Notes: generated by a model from the letters alone, not told the origin. A DNA stretch of 64,000 bases from Planctomyces sp. (GCA_019636235.1 JAHBXW010000019.1:36621-100620), one strand, 5' to 3'; positions 27,439-34,654 are shown, counted from the stretch's first letter. A program made the numbers and translations.

Positions 27439-27992
27439 CGCCCGCGGCGGTCGGCTCGTAGCCGGCTAGCCCGGCGATTCTGCAAGTCCCCGCCACTCCC
27501 GGCGCGGGCCTGTCGGACCGCTGATCCGACAGCAGGGGTTTTCGCGCGGCGGATGCTCGGACACGTCCGCGGGGAAGCACTCACCCGCGAGCCGGCGGAA
27601 CGCCGGGCTGCTGTCGCTGACCGCGTAGAGCCGCGGCCCTGCCTCTCCGATCCATCGGCGTGGCGTGGGCCCGACTGCCACCGGCCCGCAACCCGGGGGG
27701 CACGCAGGTGCAACTCCTGCGGCGGTCAATCGAGAGCGACCCGTTTTCGCCGCGGCGCGTGGCCGCGGCAGGCCCCGCGCGTCCGCGAAAGCGCGCGGGT
27801 CCGACACGACGCGAACCGTGCCGCGGCGCGTTGCCGCGGATGCTGTTCCGACCTTCACTCGACGTCTGATTTGGCCCACCACGATCGAGCGGTTCGCGTC
27901 GTCATTTCGAACATCGTCCGGCCGCGGGTTTGAGCGGGAGCTGGCCCGCACCTGCTCGCCCGCGGCCGGCGATGCCTTTCAGCGAGGCCACC
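27439..27992. other. Gene-free stretch of the prophage left arm with repeated hairpin-forming sequence
   Basis: About 550 bases with no convincing gene. Frames on both strands are Arg/Pro-rich and lack ribosome binding sites. A 20-base GC motif (GCCGCGGCGCGT, one variable base, then GCCGCGG) occurs at 27748-27767 and 27820-27839. Each copy can fold into a CCGCGGC/GCCGCGG hairpin. It could be a structured leader, a remnant gene or a site for protein binding; none of these is shown. Confidence 0.3.
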
Positions 27993-28295
27993 ATGGACGC
28001 TTCCCACAAGACCCCCGAATACCTGGCGGCGCTGGCTGACTCGATTGAGCGGATCAGCGCCTGCAAGAAGGCGGCTAATCCGAACGGCAATCCGGAGGAA
28101 GCCCTTGCGTTCATCCAGGCGGCGCTGATCCACGCTGCGATGGGCCTGCTCGTGTTGGGCGATCTCAAGTCGGTCAGCGCCGGCCCGATGCCGCAAGAGC
28201 TCATTTCGAGAATGGTTGTCGCCGCCAAGCTCGCGATGCTCGAAGCCGGCACGCCGGCGATGCAAAACCTCCGCCACCTGCGGGAGAGCAACTGA
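27993..28295 (+). CDS. Small prophage protein, unknown
   Basis: About 100 residues from the ATG at 27993 (MDASHKTPEYLAALADSIER), which has GAGG five bases upstream; the longer frame to 27930 is low complexity. The protein is mostly helical, with KKAANPNGNPEEALAFIQAA followed by LIHAAMGLLVLGDLKSVSAG and ISRMVVAAKLAMLEAG. No domain recognised. Its stop overlaps the next start by one base, so it heads a run of tightly coupled small genes that leads into the integrase gene. Confidence 0.6.
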   Translation: MDASHKTPEYLAALADSIERISACKKAANPNGNPEEALAFIQAALIHAAMGLLVLGDLKSVSAGPMPQELISRMVVAAKLAMLEAGTPAMQNLRHLRESN

Positions 28296-28567
28296 TGCCG
28301 ACCGCGGAAGCGCTGCTGCCCTGGCCTGCGGACGCCGTGATGATCGTCGCCGCCAACGCCGGCGAAGAGCGCCGCGCCAAAATGGAGGGCATCCACCGCT
28401 GCGCCTGCTGTCACTGCTGGGAGATTCTCCACGCCGACACAGCCGTCGTCCGGCATTGCCAGCGGTCGCCGTGGCGCGACGGCCGGCCGATCCGGTTCTT
28501 CTGCGTCGAGTGCGCGACGACGCGCTATGACATGCAGACGATCGAACACTTGGAGGATCACCGATGA
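28295..28567 (+). CDS. Small Cys-rich (putative zinc finger) prophage protein
   Basis: A 90-residue protein coupled to the preceding gene by a TGATG overlap. Cysteines are arranged as CACC..C in the middle (RCACCHCWEILHAD) and FFCVECATTRYD near the end, a plausible zinc-binding arrangement. The N-terminal third (MPTAEALLPWPADAVMIVAA) is hydrophobic but too polar for a membrane span. No family recognised. It overlaps the next gene by four bases (ATGA). Confidence 0.6.
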   Translation: MPTAEALLPWPADAVMIVAANAGEERRAKMEGIHRCACCHCWEILHADTAVVRHCQRSPWRDGRPIRFFCVECATTRYDMQTIEHLEDHR

Positions 28568-28767
28568 TGATCGAAGTCCAACGGGTCCGGCGGCGCTATT
28601 TCCAGGCACGGTTCCAAGCGCCGGCCGGCTTCGTCGGGGATGGCGCAACCGCCATTCAGGCGGTCGGCAGTCAGATCTTCCGCACCGTCGCCGCCGGGCA
28701 TCGGTTCGAAGTCACCGGCATCACGCGCTTGCCGAACAGCGACAGCGTTATGGAGCCGATCCGATGA
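28564..28767 (+). CDS. Small prophage protein, unknown
   Basis: A 67-residue protein starting MMIEVQRVRRRYFQARFQAP. The pattern of alternating hydrophobic residues (GDGATAIQAVGSQIFRTVAAG, HRFEVTGITRL) suggests a small beta-rich fold. Both ends overlap neighbours by four bases (ATGA), which strongly suggests translational coupling. No homologous family recognised. Confidence 0.55.
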   Translation: MMIEVQRVRRRYFQARFQAPAGFVGDGATAIQAVGSQIFRTVAAGHRFEVTGITRLPNSDSVMEPIR

Positions 28768-29063
28768 TCCGCTGGAAAACGCGCCGCCGGCGCGACTCGA
28801 CGGCCATCAGCCGCCGCACGATCCACGAGTCCGCGGAAGGCTACTTGGTCATCCGCAACCAGCCGTTGTTGGCCGGCGACGTCGAGCGCTGGAGCGGCCT
28901 GCGGGACTGGCAGACGGTGCTGTATTCGGGCCGGTCGCATGAGCGGGACGCGCGGCGGCGCAATCCGCCCGCTCCGCAGCGTCGTCACGAGCGACGGGCA
29001 CGCGCGGCCAAACGCCCGCGGCCGCGCCGTCAGCCGGCCGCGCACGGCGAGAAGCAATCGTAG
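28764..29063 (+). CDS. Small basic prophage protein, unknown
   Basis: A 99-residue protein with a structured first half (TIHESAEGYLVIRNQPLLAG, VERWSGLRDWQTVLYSG) and a very basic, disordered tail (RRHERRARAAKRPRPRRQ), so nucleic acid binding is possible. Overlaps the preceding gene by four bases and precedes the integrase gene by about 80 bases. No domain recognised. Confidence 0.55.
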   Translation: MIRWKTRRRRDSTAISRRTIHESAEGYLVIRNQPLLAGDVERWSGLRDWQTVLYSGRSHERDARRRNPPAPQRRHERRARAAKRPRPRRQPAAHGEKQS

Positions 29064-29144
29064 TGATATGCGGCGGCACAGCGCCGCCGCGACGGAGTGA
29101 ATGGACACCCACGGAGGCCGCATGCCCGACACCCAGGGACAGCA

Positions 29145-30209
29145 ATGCAGCCCGATATGCTCTTCTCCGACTTCTGCCGAATGTATGTGGCTGCGGTCCG
29201 GCTCGTCAGCGGACCGCATTCCGCGCATCCGGCCAACGTCGCCGCCACGCTGGACCGATTCACGCGCTATACGCGGTCTCAGCAGCGACCGCTCAGCAGC
29301 CTCACGGCGTTCGACATGTTGTCCTACGTCACCGCCCGAAAAACCGATCTGTATCGGGGTCGCGCGGTGAAGAACGTGACGCTCAACAACGAGATTCGAA
29401 CTCTCAACGCGGCCTTCGGGAAGGCCGGCCCCAAGGGTCGCGGCCGCGCGCGAGAAAACTGGAACCTGATCGTCTCGCCGCCTTACATGCACGAGTTGCC
29501 GGAGCCGGAAATTCAACCAGTAGTCATCACCGAACAGCAGTTGAAAGCGTTCCTCGAGGCCGCGGCGGATGCGAAATGTCCGCGCGCTGAGGTCTGCGAC
29601 CCGCTGCTGTTCTGGCGCGCGGCCGTGCTGCTGGAACTGTCGACCAGCATGCGCCGGCGGGCGCTGATCCACGTTCCCAGGCCGGACGACCATGCGCTTC
29701 TCGCGCTCCGCGAACTGACGCTGCCCAGCGACTTCGACAAGAACGGCCGCGTGCTGGTTTACCCGATTGGTGGAGACGAGCACGGACCGCAGATCGTCGA
29801 ACTGCTGTCACGACTGCCGACGCGGCCGGGCGAGCGGTTGCTGCCCTGGAGTCATCCAGGCGGCCGCCCGATGTCTCTCAATCATTTCTCGCACACGCTG
29901 AAGATGATTCAGCGCCGCGCCGGCATCGCCGAAGGCGCGAGGATTCGATTGAAAGACATGCGCTCCACTGTCGGCACGCTGGTCGCCGACGAATTCAGCG
30001 ACGCGGTCGCCAAGAAGAAGCTTGGGCACGGACCAAAAACCAACACCATCCAAATCCATTACAAGTCCTACCGCCCGTCCGAGAAGGACCGGCAGGCCAG
30101 CGATTTCATGGCGGCGATGGCGTTCCGCGCCGGCATCGATCGAGGACCGGACGACGGCCCCGACGACGGTCCGCAGATCATTCCATTCAGCCCGCGGACA
30201 GCGGTCTGA
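29145..30209 (+). CDS. int: Tyrosine recombinase/integrase
   Basis: A 354-residue integrase. The N-terminal core-binding domain has FSDFCRMYVAAVRLVSG and NVAATLDRFTRYTRSQQRPL. The catalytic domain has the first Arg in ELSTSMRRRAL (R170), the second Arg box RLKDMRSTVGTL (R273, with Lys-Asp in place of the usual leading His), LGHGPKTNTIQIHY with His295, and the nucleophile Tyr306. It should catalyse integration and excision between the phage attachment site and the 3' end of tRNA-Gly(CCC). The start at 29145 follows AGGGA by five bases; a GTG at 29097 would add 16 residues of low-quality sequence. It lies 2.4 kb from attL, farther than usual. Confidence 0.88.
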   Translation: MQPDMLFSDFCRMYVAAVRLVSGPHSAHPANVAATLDRFTRYTRSQQRPLSSLTAFDMLSYVTARKTDLYRGRAVKNVTLNNEIRTLNAAFGKAGPKGRGRARENWNLIVSPPYMHELPEPEIQPVVITEQQLKAFLEAAADAKCPRAEVCDPLLFWRAAVLLELSTSMRRRALIHVPRPDDHALLALRELTLPSDFDKNGRVLVYPIGGDEHGPQIVELLSRLPTRPGERLLPWSHPGGRPMSLNHFSHTLKMIQRRAGIAEGARIRLKDMRSTVGTLVADEFSDAVAKKKLGHGPKTNTIQIHYKSYRPSEKDRQASDFMAAMAFRAGIDRGPDDGPDDGPQIIPFSPRTAV

Positions 30210-30232
30210 CCATGCGAGAGGAGGGAGCCACA

Positions 30233-30847
30233 ATGAATCGATTTCAGGCGCAGCGGATCATGGATGCGTTCGTGCTGTGCGTCTGCCCGGCCGTGCAGAC
30301 GTTCCTGGTCTGCGGCTCGATCCGCCGCCAGGCCCCGACCGTCAACGACGGCGAGCTGGTCGTGATCCCCAAGTTCGGCCCGCCGGCCAACCGTCTGTTC
30401 GACAACGGGGAACAGGTCTCCTTGATCGAAGCCCGCGTGGAACGGCTGGTCGCGGAAGGCTACTGCCGGTTCGACACGAAGACGCCCCGGAACGGATCGC
30501 GCTACAAGCGGCTGGTCAAAGACGGACTGGCGATCGACCTGTTCATCGTCCTGCCGCCCGCCGAGTTCGGCGTCATCACCGCACTACGGACCGGACCCGC
30601 GCACTTCTCGCGGCAACTTGTCACGCCGCGCGAGGCGGGCGGGTTCCTGCCGCTCGACTGCCGCATCCACGACGGCCAGCTGCTCCGCCGCGGCCAGCTC
30701 GTCCCCACGCCCTCCGAACGCGAGCTGTTCGAGGCGCTGGGAATGCCCTGGATCGATCCGGAGAACCGCGGCACGTACGCGCCGTTCTCGAAGGGCGCCA
30801 GGCCGGCCGCGGCGCGGCCCGCGTTCGGACGCGGCGTCTTCCACTGA
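30233..30847 (+). CDS. Minimal Pol X-like nucleotidyltransferase
   Basis: A 204-residue protein resembling the palm and thumb of family X DNA polymerases without the helix-hairpin-helix or PHP parts. FLVCGSIRRQAPTVNDGELV matches the G-S-x-R-R...D-x-D nucleotidyltransferase core, with Asp39 and Glu41 in place of the usual Asp pair. LAIDLFIVLPP supplies the third acidic residue (Asp102). ALRTGPAHFSRQLVTPREAG and the end ELFEALGMPWIDPENRGTY match the Pol X thumb (LGLPYIPPxxRE in the family). The start at 30233 has an excellent GGAGGGAG site. The role may be gap filling or nucleotide transfer during phage replication; activity is uncertain because of the Asp-to-Glu change. Confidence 0.75.
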   Translation: MNRFQAQRIMDAFVLCVCPAVQTFLVCGSIRRQAPTVNDGELVVIPKFGPPANRLFDNGEQVSLIEARVERLVAEGYCRFDTKTPRNGSRYKRLVKDGLAIDLFIVLPPAEFGVITALRTGPAHFSRQLVTPREAGGFLPLDCRIHDGQLLRRGQLVPTPSERELFEALGMPWIDPENRGTYAPFSKGARPAAARPAFGRGVFH

Positions 30848-30935
30848 TGGATTCCCGGTCGGCTGGGAGCCGGCCCACACGACGTTTGCCGCCGCGGCCA
30901 GGGACGACGCCGCCGGCGGGCACGGAGGTCATGCC

Positions 30936-31151
30936 ATGTTGATTCTCGGACGACTGCCCGGGCAGCGCATCCACCTGCGCAGCGCCGACGGCACGCTGCT
31001 GGGGACGATTCTGATCCAGCGGGCGATCGCGACGGGCAAGGTCAAGATCGGGCTGGAAGGCTTCGACCGGATGCAGATCATCCGCGCGGAGATCGACGCG
31101 CTGGGCGATGCGCCCGCCGCGGACGGCGGCGCGTCCTCGCCAGCGGCTTGA
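30936..31151 (+). CDS. CsrA/RsmA-like RNA-binding translational regulator (phage-encoded)
   Basis: A 71-residue protein. MLILGRLPGQRIHL matches the CsrA beta-1 strand (L-x-L-x-R-x-x-G) that contacts GGA motifs. TILIQRAIATGKVKIGLEGF matches beta-2 to beta-4 (x-G-x-V-x-I-G). MQIIRAEI matches the beta-5 V-x-R-x-E-I segment with the key Arg. A short Ala/Gly-rich tail follows. CsrA dimers bind GGA sites near ribosome binding sites and control translation and stability of mRNAs. The gene has a strong GGAGG ribosome binding site five bases before an alternative ATG, itself a possible autoregulatory target. It sits between the Pol X-like and replication genes. Confidence 0.8.
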   Translation: MLILGRLPGQRIHLRSADGTLLGTILIQRAIATGKVKIGLEGFDRMQIIRAEIDALGDAPAADGGASSPAA

Positions 31152-31164
31152 AGGAGCCGCCGGC

Positions 31165-32235
31165 ATGGGCAAGGACGCGAAACAACTCCGGATCGATTTC
31201 ACGGTCCGCGGACAACAGTTGACCTGGCTGCAAAATGTCACGTTCGCGCGGTCTTACCCGACCGCCGCGGGACGCACGGTCAGCGGCGCGACGCTCAAGA
31301 ACGTGCTGCGGGCGATCGATTCGCACGCACGCGAGACCAGCACGTGCTACGTGTCCGTGCGGACGTTGGCCCGCGAATGCAATCTCTCCGCCCGCACTGT
31401 TCTGCGGGCGCTGGAGGTTCTGCGGGACACGCTGCTGCTGCTGATCGAGGAAGAGGAACGCGACGCCCTGGGCCGTCGCTGGCGGGTCCACCGCCGCATC
31501 TGCTGGACCAACATCGACGACGTGGATGTGCCACAACCGCCGCGCCGTCGAGAGGCTGCCACAACGCCATGCGCGCCCGCCAAACCGGACGCTTCCGCCA
31601 GCGACGATGCGACGCCGACACCCGCGCCCAGGCGTCACGAGGGGCCGCGCCTAGGTGACACCAGGCGCGCTGCCCAGGTGACACCAGGCGCGCGCCTAGG
31701 TGACACCAGGCGCGCGCCTACTACTTATGGAACCGTAATTGAACCGCCCCCACCAAACGTGGCGGACGGGGCGGCGGCGGAATTGGTTTCGCTCGGAGTG
31801 GAGTGGCCCGGCGCGGCGCTCGAGGCGGCCCGGAGCGTCCTCGACGAAGCGCAGCTCGCCGCGGTGATCGCGCACTTCCGCCAGCATGCCGCCGCCAACG
31901 GCTGGGGCGTCGGCGCGCTGGTCCAGCGGCTCAAGCACGCGCGGTACCACGACGCGGTGGACCGCGGCTGGCCCCGGCCGGCGGCCGCCGCCGCCCGCCA
32001 GGCCGGCGACCGCCGCTCGGCGCTGCAGGCCGACGAGGAACGCGAGCTGGAGCGCCGGTTCGGCCGACAACTGGACGCGCTGCTGCCCGTCGACGTCGAG
32101 CCGCTCGCGCGGTCCGCGCTGGGCAGCGACGCCGCGCTGTGGTCGATGTTTCGCGCCGGCGGCGTTCGCACGGCGCTGGTCCGCATACCGCTGCTGCGGG
32201 CGCTGTCTGCTCAGGAGGGTTCCCGATGCGAATGA
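31165..32235 (+). CDS. Winged-helix replication initiator-like protein containing internal iteron-like repeats
   Basis: A 356-residue protein. The N-terminal half carries a winged helix (TCYVSVRTLARECNLSARTV, LRALEVLRDTLLLLIEEEER), as in phage O-type and plasmid Rep-like initiators. A low-complexity linker (residues about 130-195) contains a 15-residue peptide repeat, LGDTRRAAQVTPGAR then LGDTRRAP. It is encoded by three DNA repeats at 31653-31715. The C-terminal half (VLDEAQLAAVIAHFRQHAAA, GVGALVQRLKHARY) resembles domains that recruit helicase or primase. No helicase or polymerase gene is visible, so host replication factors are probably used. The ATG at 31165 follows AAGGAG. Replication role inferred from architecture. 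Confidence 0.6.
   Translation: MGKDAKQLRIDFTVRGQQLTWLQNVTFARSYPTAAGRTVSGATLKNVLRAIDSHARETSTCYVSVRTLARECNLSARTVLRALEVLRDTLLLLIEEEERDALGRRWRVHRRICWTNIDDVDVPQPPRRREAATTPCAPAKPDASASDDATPTPAPRRHEGPRLGDTRRAAQVTPGARLGDTRRAPTTYGTVIEPPPPNVADGAAAELVSLGVEWPGAALEAARSVLDEAQLAAVIAHFRQHAAANGWGVGALVQRLKHARYHDAVDRGWPRPAAAAARQAGDRRSALQADEERELERRFGRQLDALLPVDVEPLARSALGSDAALWSMFRAGGVRTALVRIPLLRALSAQEGSRCE
31646..31720 (+). repeat. Three iteron-like palindromic repeats inside the replication gene
   Basis: AGGTGACACCAGGCGCGC occurs at 31653-31670, 31676-31693 and 31698-31715 (spacing 23 and 22 bases). Copies 1 and 3 are framed by GCGCGCCT or a close variant, so each is an imperfect palindrome with outer arms GCGCGCCT/AGGCGCGC and inner arms GGTG/CACC. 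Regularly spaced repeats inside an initiator gene are the layout of the lambda origin within gene O. A candidate origin of phage replication. Confidence 0.6.
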
Positions 32236-32429
32236 TGGTCTGCCTCGCAAACGGCCTGTTCTGGATCGCGGCCAACGCGTTCCTGGCGGGCCTCTACTGG
32301 CATCACGCGCGCTGGGTCGCGATCACGTCGCTCGTGTTCTCCGCCGTGTGCGGCGTGGCGATGTTCGTCCTGTGCGCGGCGGTCGCGCCCCAGGGAGACG
32401 AGTGGGACGCGTTGTCGGAGAAGCGTTGA
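32226..32429 (+). CDS. Small two-span membrane protein (prophage)
   Basis: A 67-residue protein with two hydrophobic segments (GLFWIAANAFLAGLYW and WVAITSLVFSAVCGVAMFVL) and a short acidic C-terminus (APQGDEWDALSEKR). It overlaps the end of the replication gene by ten bases in another frame and is followed immediately by the next gene. Size and topology could suit a holin or superinfection-exclusion protein, but its position in the early region argues against a holin. No family recognised. Confidence 0.55.
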   Translation: MRMMVCLANGLFWIAANAFLAGLYWHHARWVAITSLVFSAVCGVAMFVLCAAVAPQGDEWDALSEKR

Positions 32430-32669
32430 GTGACGGATGTGCCACGTGACGAGCTGGTCGTCGATGCCGACGTCGATCCGATCATCGTCCAGGTCGAACG
32501 CATGCTCCGCGAGCATGCCCTGGTCGAAGTGCTGACGCGCGATTCGCGCGGAGAGCAGCGGATCGGCTCCGCCGGAATGCTCAATGAGATCGTGCGGCTG
32601 ATGGAGTCGGAAATCCGGCGCCGTTTCTCGCGCAACTACGTGTTCGTGATTCGGCCTTTTGAACTGTGA
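32430..32669 (+). CDS. Small prophage protein, unknown
   Basis: A 79-residue protein from a GTG that directly abuts the preceding stop (TGAG/TG arrangement). It is amphipathic and mostly helical: DVDPIIVQVERMLREHALVE, then SAGMLNEIVRLMESEIRRRF, and ends NYVFVIRPFEL. No domain recognised. It belongs to the tightly packed early operon. Confidence 0.5.
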   Translation: MTDVPRDELVVDADVDPIIVQVERMLREHALVEVLTRDSRGEQRIGSAGMLNEIVRLMESEIRRRFSRNYVFVIRPFEL

Positions 32670-32679
32670 GGAGCGATCG

Positions 32680-33077
32680 ATGCGGCCTGTCAGTCTGTCT
32701 GCTGCTGAAGTCCACCGGGCGCTCGCCGGCGGACGTATCCTGTTCCGAAAAGTTCTCGATGGTGACGCTGATGATCTGGAGGCGGACGACTGCCCGATTG
32801 CGCAGGTCGGCGAACTGCTGTGGGTGCGGGAGGCGTTCTTCCTGGACCACTGCGATTACGTGGATACGCGGCGCATGGAACGTGCTGCCAGCAGATTCCG
32901 GAGTGCGAGTGCGACGGAAATGCTGCGAAGGTGTTCAGGCCGTCGCAGATGCCGCGCTGGGCGTCCCGCTTGATCCTGCATGTCCGGTCTGTCAATCCGG
33001 AGAAGTGGAACTCTCGACATCGCGGCATCTGGCGCATCGAGTTCGATGTTGAGGTTCTCTCGGGGCGCTCAACCTGA
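32680..33077 (+). pseudogene. ASCH-like phage protein gene, apparently frameshifted
   Basis: The 5' part, from the ATG near 32680, reads RPVSLSAAEVHRALAGGR, then CPIAQVGELLWVREAFFLDH. The 3' part, in another frame, reads VFRPSQMPRWASRLILHVRS and ends WRIEFDVEVLSGR. Together they match the usual order of phage ASCH-like proteins (x-x-G-D-x-LWVREx ... W/F-R-P-S-x-x-MPRWASRx-x-L). The join must lie about 32870-32900, where one frame degenerates and the other becomes conserved. Either a real mutation or a sequencing error of one or two bases. The family is thought to bind RNA or modified bases; the function here is unknown. Confidence 0.6.
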
Positions 33078-33129
33078 TTCGTGCTGTTCGTCTCTTTCGT
33101 GGTTCCTCTTCTTGTTGAAAGGTCTGACC

Positions 33130-33354
33130 ATGTGGGTGCATTTGAGAAACGGCCAGGCGTTCTTCTTCAGAGACGCTCGCAAGTGGGAGCGCGACAGCGA
33201 CGGTGGACTGGCAGTGTACGGGGGCAAGGGCAAGCTGCTGGCGATCTTCATGATCGATGCCGCGGCGTGCTGGTTCTTCGGCAGCGCCCACGTCACGACC
33301 TACGCAGGCGACCGAGTCCGCAAAGACCTTGTCCCGCCGGAGGACGGCGCGTGA
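33130..33354 (+). CDS. Small prophage protein, unknown
   Basis: A 74-residue protein: MWVHLRNGQAFFFRDARKWE, DGGLAVYGGKGKLLAIFMID and a tail YAGDRVRKDLVPPEDGA. The alternating pattern suggests a small beta-barrel-like fold. AAAGG lies upstream of the ATG. The stop overlaps the GTG start of the methyltransferase gene. No family recognised. Confidence 0.55.
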   Translation: MWVHLRNGQAFFFRDARKWERDSDGGLAVYGGKGKLLAIFMIDAAACWFFGSAHVTTYAGDRVRKDLVPPEDGA

Positions 33355-34220
33355 ACTACGACGGCGGTAAGGGCAACGCGGGCGTCTGGCAGAATCTGAT
33401 CAATCAGATTCCCCCCCATGACGAGTGGATCGAACCGTTCCTGGGCGGGGGCGCGCTGGCAGTCCGCATCCGGCCGGCGGCGCGGATGATCGGCATCGAT
33501 CGTGACGCGCAGGCGCTCCAGGCGTTTCAACAGGCACACTCGACGCTGCCGATCGCGCTCCACTGCTGCGACGGCATCGAATGGCTCAAGCACCGCTTCG
33601 ACATGTTCCGGCGCGACGTCTCGCCGAGCGTCGCGAAAGAACAGTTCTTCGCCGCGGCGTACCGCGACGCTCGAGCGCACGTGCCGTTTGTGTTCGTCGA
33701 CGCGCCCTACATCATCGCCGCGCGCCGCAACGGCCGGCCGATGTACCACTTCGAGATGAGCGAAGAGAAGCACACGGAACTGCTGGTCATTCTCCGCGAG
33801 CTGCCGGCGCTGGTGATGGTGGTCCACTACCCGCACCCACTCTACGAGAAGGCCCTGCAGGGCTGGCGGACGTGGACGTATCGCGGCTGGACGCGGCGGG
33901 GGCCCGCGATCGAACAGGTCTGGACGAACTTCCCCGAGCCGGCCGTGCTGCACGACGCACGGTTCGTCGGTCGCGATCGCCGCGAGCGGGAGCGGATCCG
34001 CCGCCGCGTCGAGAGCTGGCGGCAGATGATCGTCGACATGCCGGCCGGCGAACGGCAGGCCGTCCTGGAGGCGCTGGCCGAGGACGGCCGGCCAGGCGGC
34101 GACGCAGCCGAAGGCGGCAGGATCTGCACCCGCTGTCGCACGTCGCGGCCGGCGGACGTTCGAGCGTGCCCGGTCTGCCGGGCCGTGGAGTCTCAATCCA
34201 TTTTTCGGAGCGTGTTCTGA
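33351..34220 (+). CDS. Dam-like (D12 class) adenine-specific DNA methyltransferase with DAPY motif and zinc-ribbon tail
   Basis: A 289-residue protein. YDGGKGNAGVWQNLINQIPP and EWIEPFLGGGALAVRI (motif X and motif I, E-P-F-x-G-G-G at 28-34) plus GIDRDAQAL match the D12 class. The catalytic motif IV reads FVFVDAPYI: DAPY instead of DPPY (117-120). MSEEKHTELLVILRELPALV and VVHYPHPLYEK are also class-typical. The C-terminus has CTRCRTSRPADVRACPVC, a four-cysteine zinc ribbon not usual for Dam. It may protect phage DNA from host restriction or regulate lysogeny. The start is a GTG overlapping the preceding stop. The Pro-to-Ala change may lower activity. Confidence 0.8.
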   Translation: MNYDGGKGNAGVWQNLINQIPPHDEWIEPFLGGGALAVRIRPAARMIGIDRDAQALQAFQQAHSTLPIALHCCDGIEWLKHRFDMFRRDVSPSVAKEQFFAAAYRDARAHVPFVFVDAPYIIAARRNGRPMYHFEMSEEKHTELLVILRELPALVMVVHYPHPLYEKALQGWRTWTYRGWTRRGPAIEQVWTNFPEPAVLHDARFVGRDRRERERIRRRVESWRQMIVDMPAGERQAVLEALAEDGRPGGDAAEGGRICTRCRTSRPADVRACPVCRAVESQSIFRSVF

Positions 34221-34654
34221 TGGGACGACCCGATCAACTGCTGCAGGAAGCGGACGCGTTCATCGCGGAGCTGAAAGCGAGCTTGCCCGGCGGGGAATTC
34301 ACTCGAAAAAGCGAGGAGGCCATTCGCCTCGTGAAAGCCCAGACCGCCGTGTGCAGTGCGCTGACACGATGGGCGAAGATCGAAAAGCGACTCCTGTCCC
34401 CCGGGACGCGAGTCACGTTTCAGCGGATCGAAGGTCCGGAAACGAACCGCGTGTGGGTCACACGCTCAGGCCACGTGTCGAGACATCAATGGCCCCCCGA
34501 GCACATGGCGATCTGGGGACTGCACCTGGACGTCGATGAGGAGGCGTGGCAGGCGACGCCGGACTCCAGTCGGGCGGATCAGCGTCAACTGGTCGATGCT
34601 CCGGGAGATCGGCGGATCAGCGTCAACTGGTCGATGCTCCGGGAGATCGGCTGA
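34220..34654 (+). CDS. Prophage protein with a tandem-duplication-altered C-terminus
   Basis: A 144-residue protein overlapping the methyltransferase stop by one base. The N-terminal part is helical (PDQLLQEADAFIAELKASLP, EEAIRLVKAQTAVCSALTRW), followed by SPGTRVTFQRIEGPETNRVW and a His-rich stretch (SGHVSRHQWPPEHMAIWGLH). The last 27 residues are encoded by a perfect 38-bp tandem repeat read in two frames (DQRQLVDAPGDR, then RISVNWSMLREIG). With one repeat copy the frame would run on into the next gene. No family recognised. Confidence 0.5.
   Translation: MGRPDQLLQEADAFIAELKASLPGGEFTRKSEEAIRLVKAQTAVCSALTRWAKIEKRLLSPGTRVTFQRIEGPETNRVWVTRSGHVSRHQWPPEHMAIWGLHLDVDEEAWQATPDSSRADQRQLVDAPGDRRISVNWSMLREIG
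34575..34650 (+). repeat. Perfect 38-bp tandem duplication
   Basis: Bases 34575-34612 are repeated exactly at 34613-34650 (unit starts CGGATCAGCGTCAACTGG). 38 is not a multiple of three, so the duplication changes the frame of the gene it lies in. Its perfect identity suggests a recent event or an assembly artefact. Confidence 0.9.

Noticed and set aside
27466..27951. Possible 161-residue minus-strand gene in the left arm
   Set aside because: No ribosome binding site, very Arg/Pro-rich, and plus-strand frames there are equally long, which indicates G+C bias rather than coding.
32226..32429. Holin assignment for the 67-residue two-span protein
   Set aside because: It lies in the early operon behind the replication gene, far from any lytic enzyme; topology alone is not enough.
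34575..34650. 38-bp repeat considered as a CRISPR or attachment site
   Set aside because: Two directly adjacent perfect copies without spacer; they lie inside a coding frame and show no relation to the att core.
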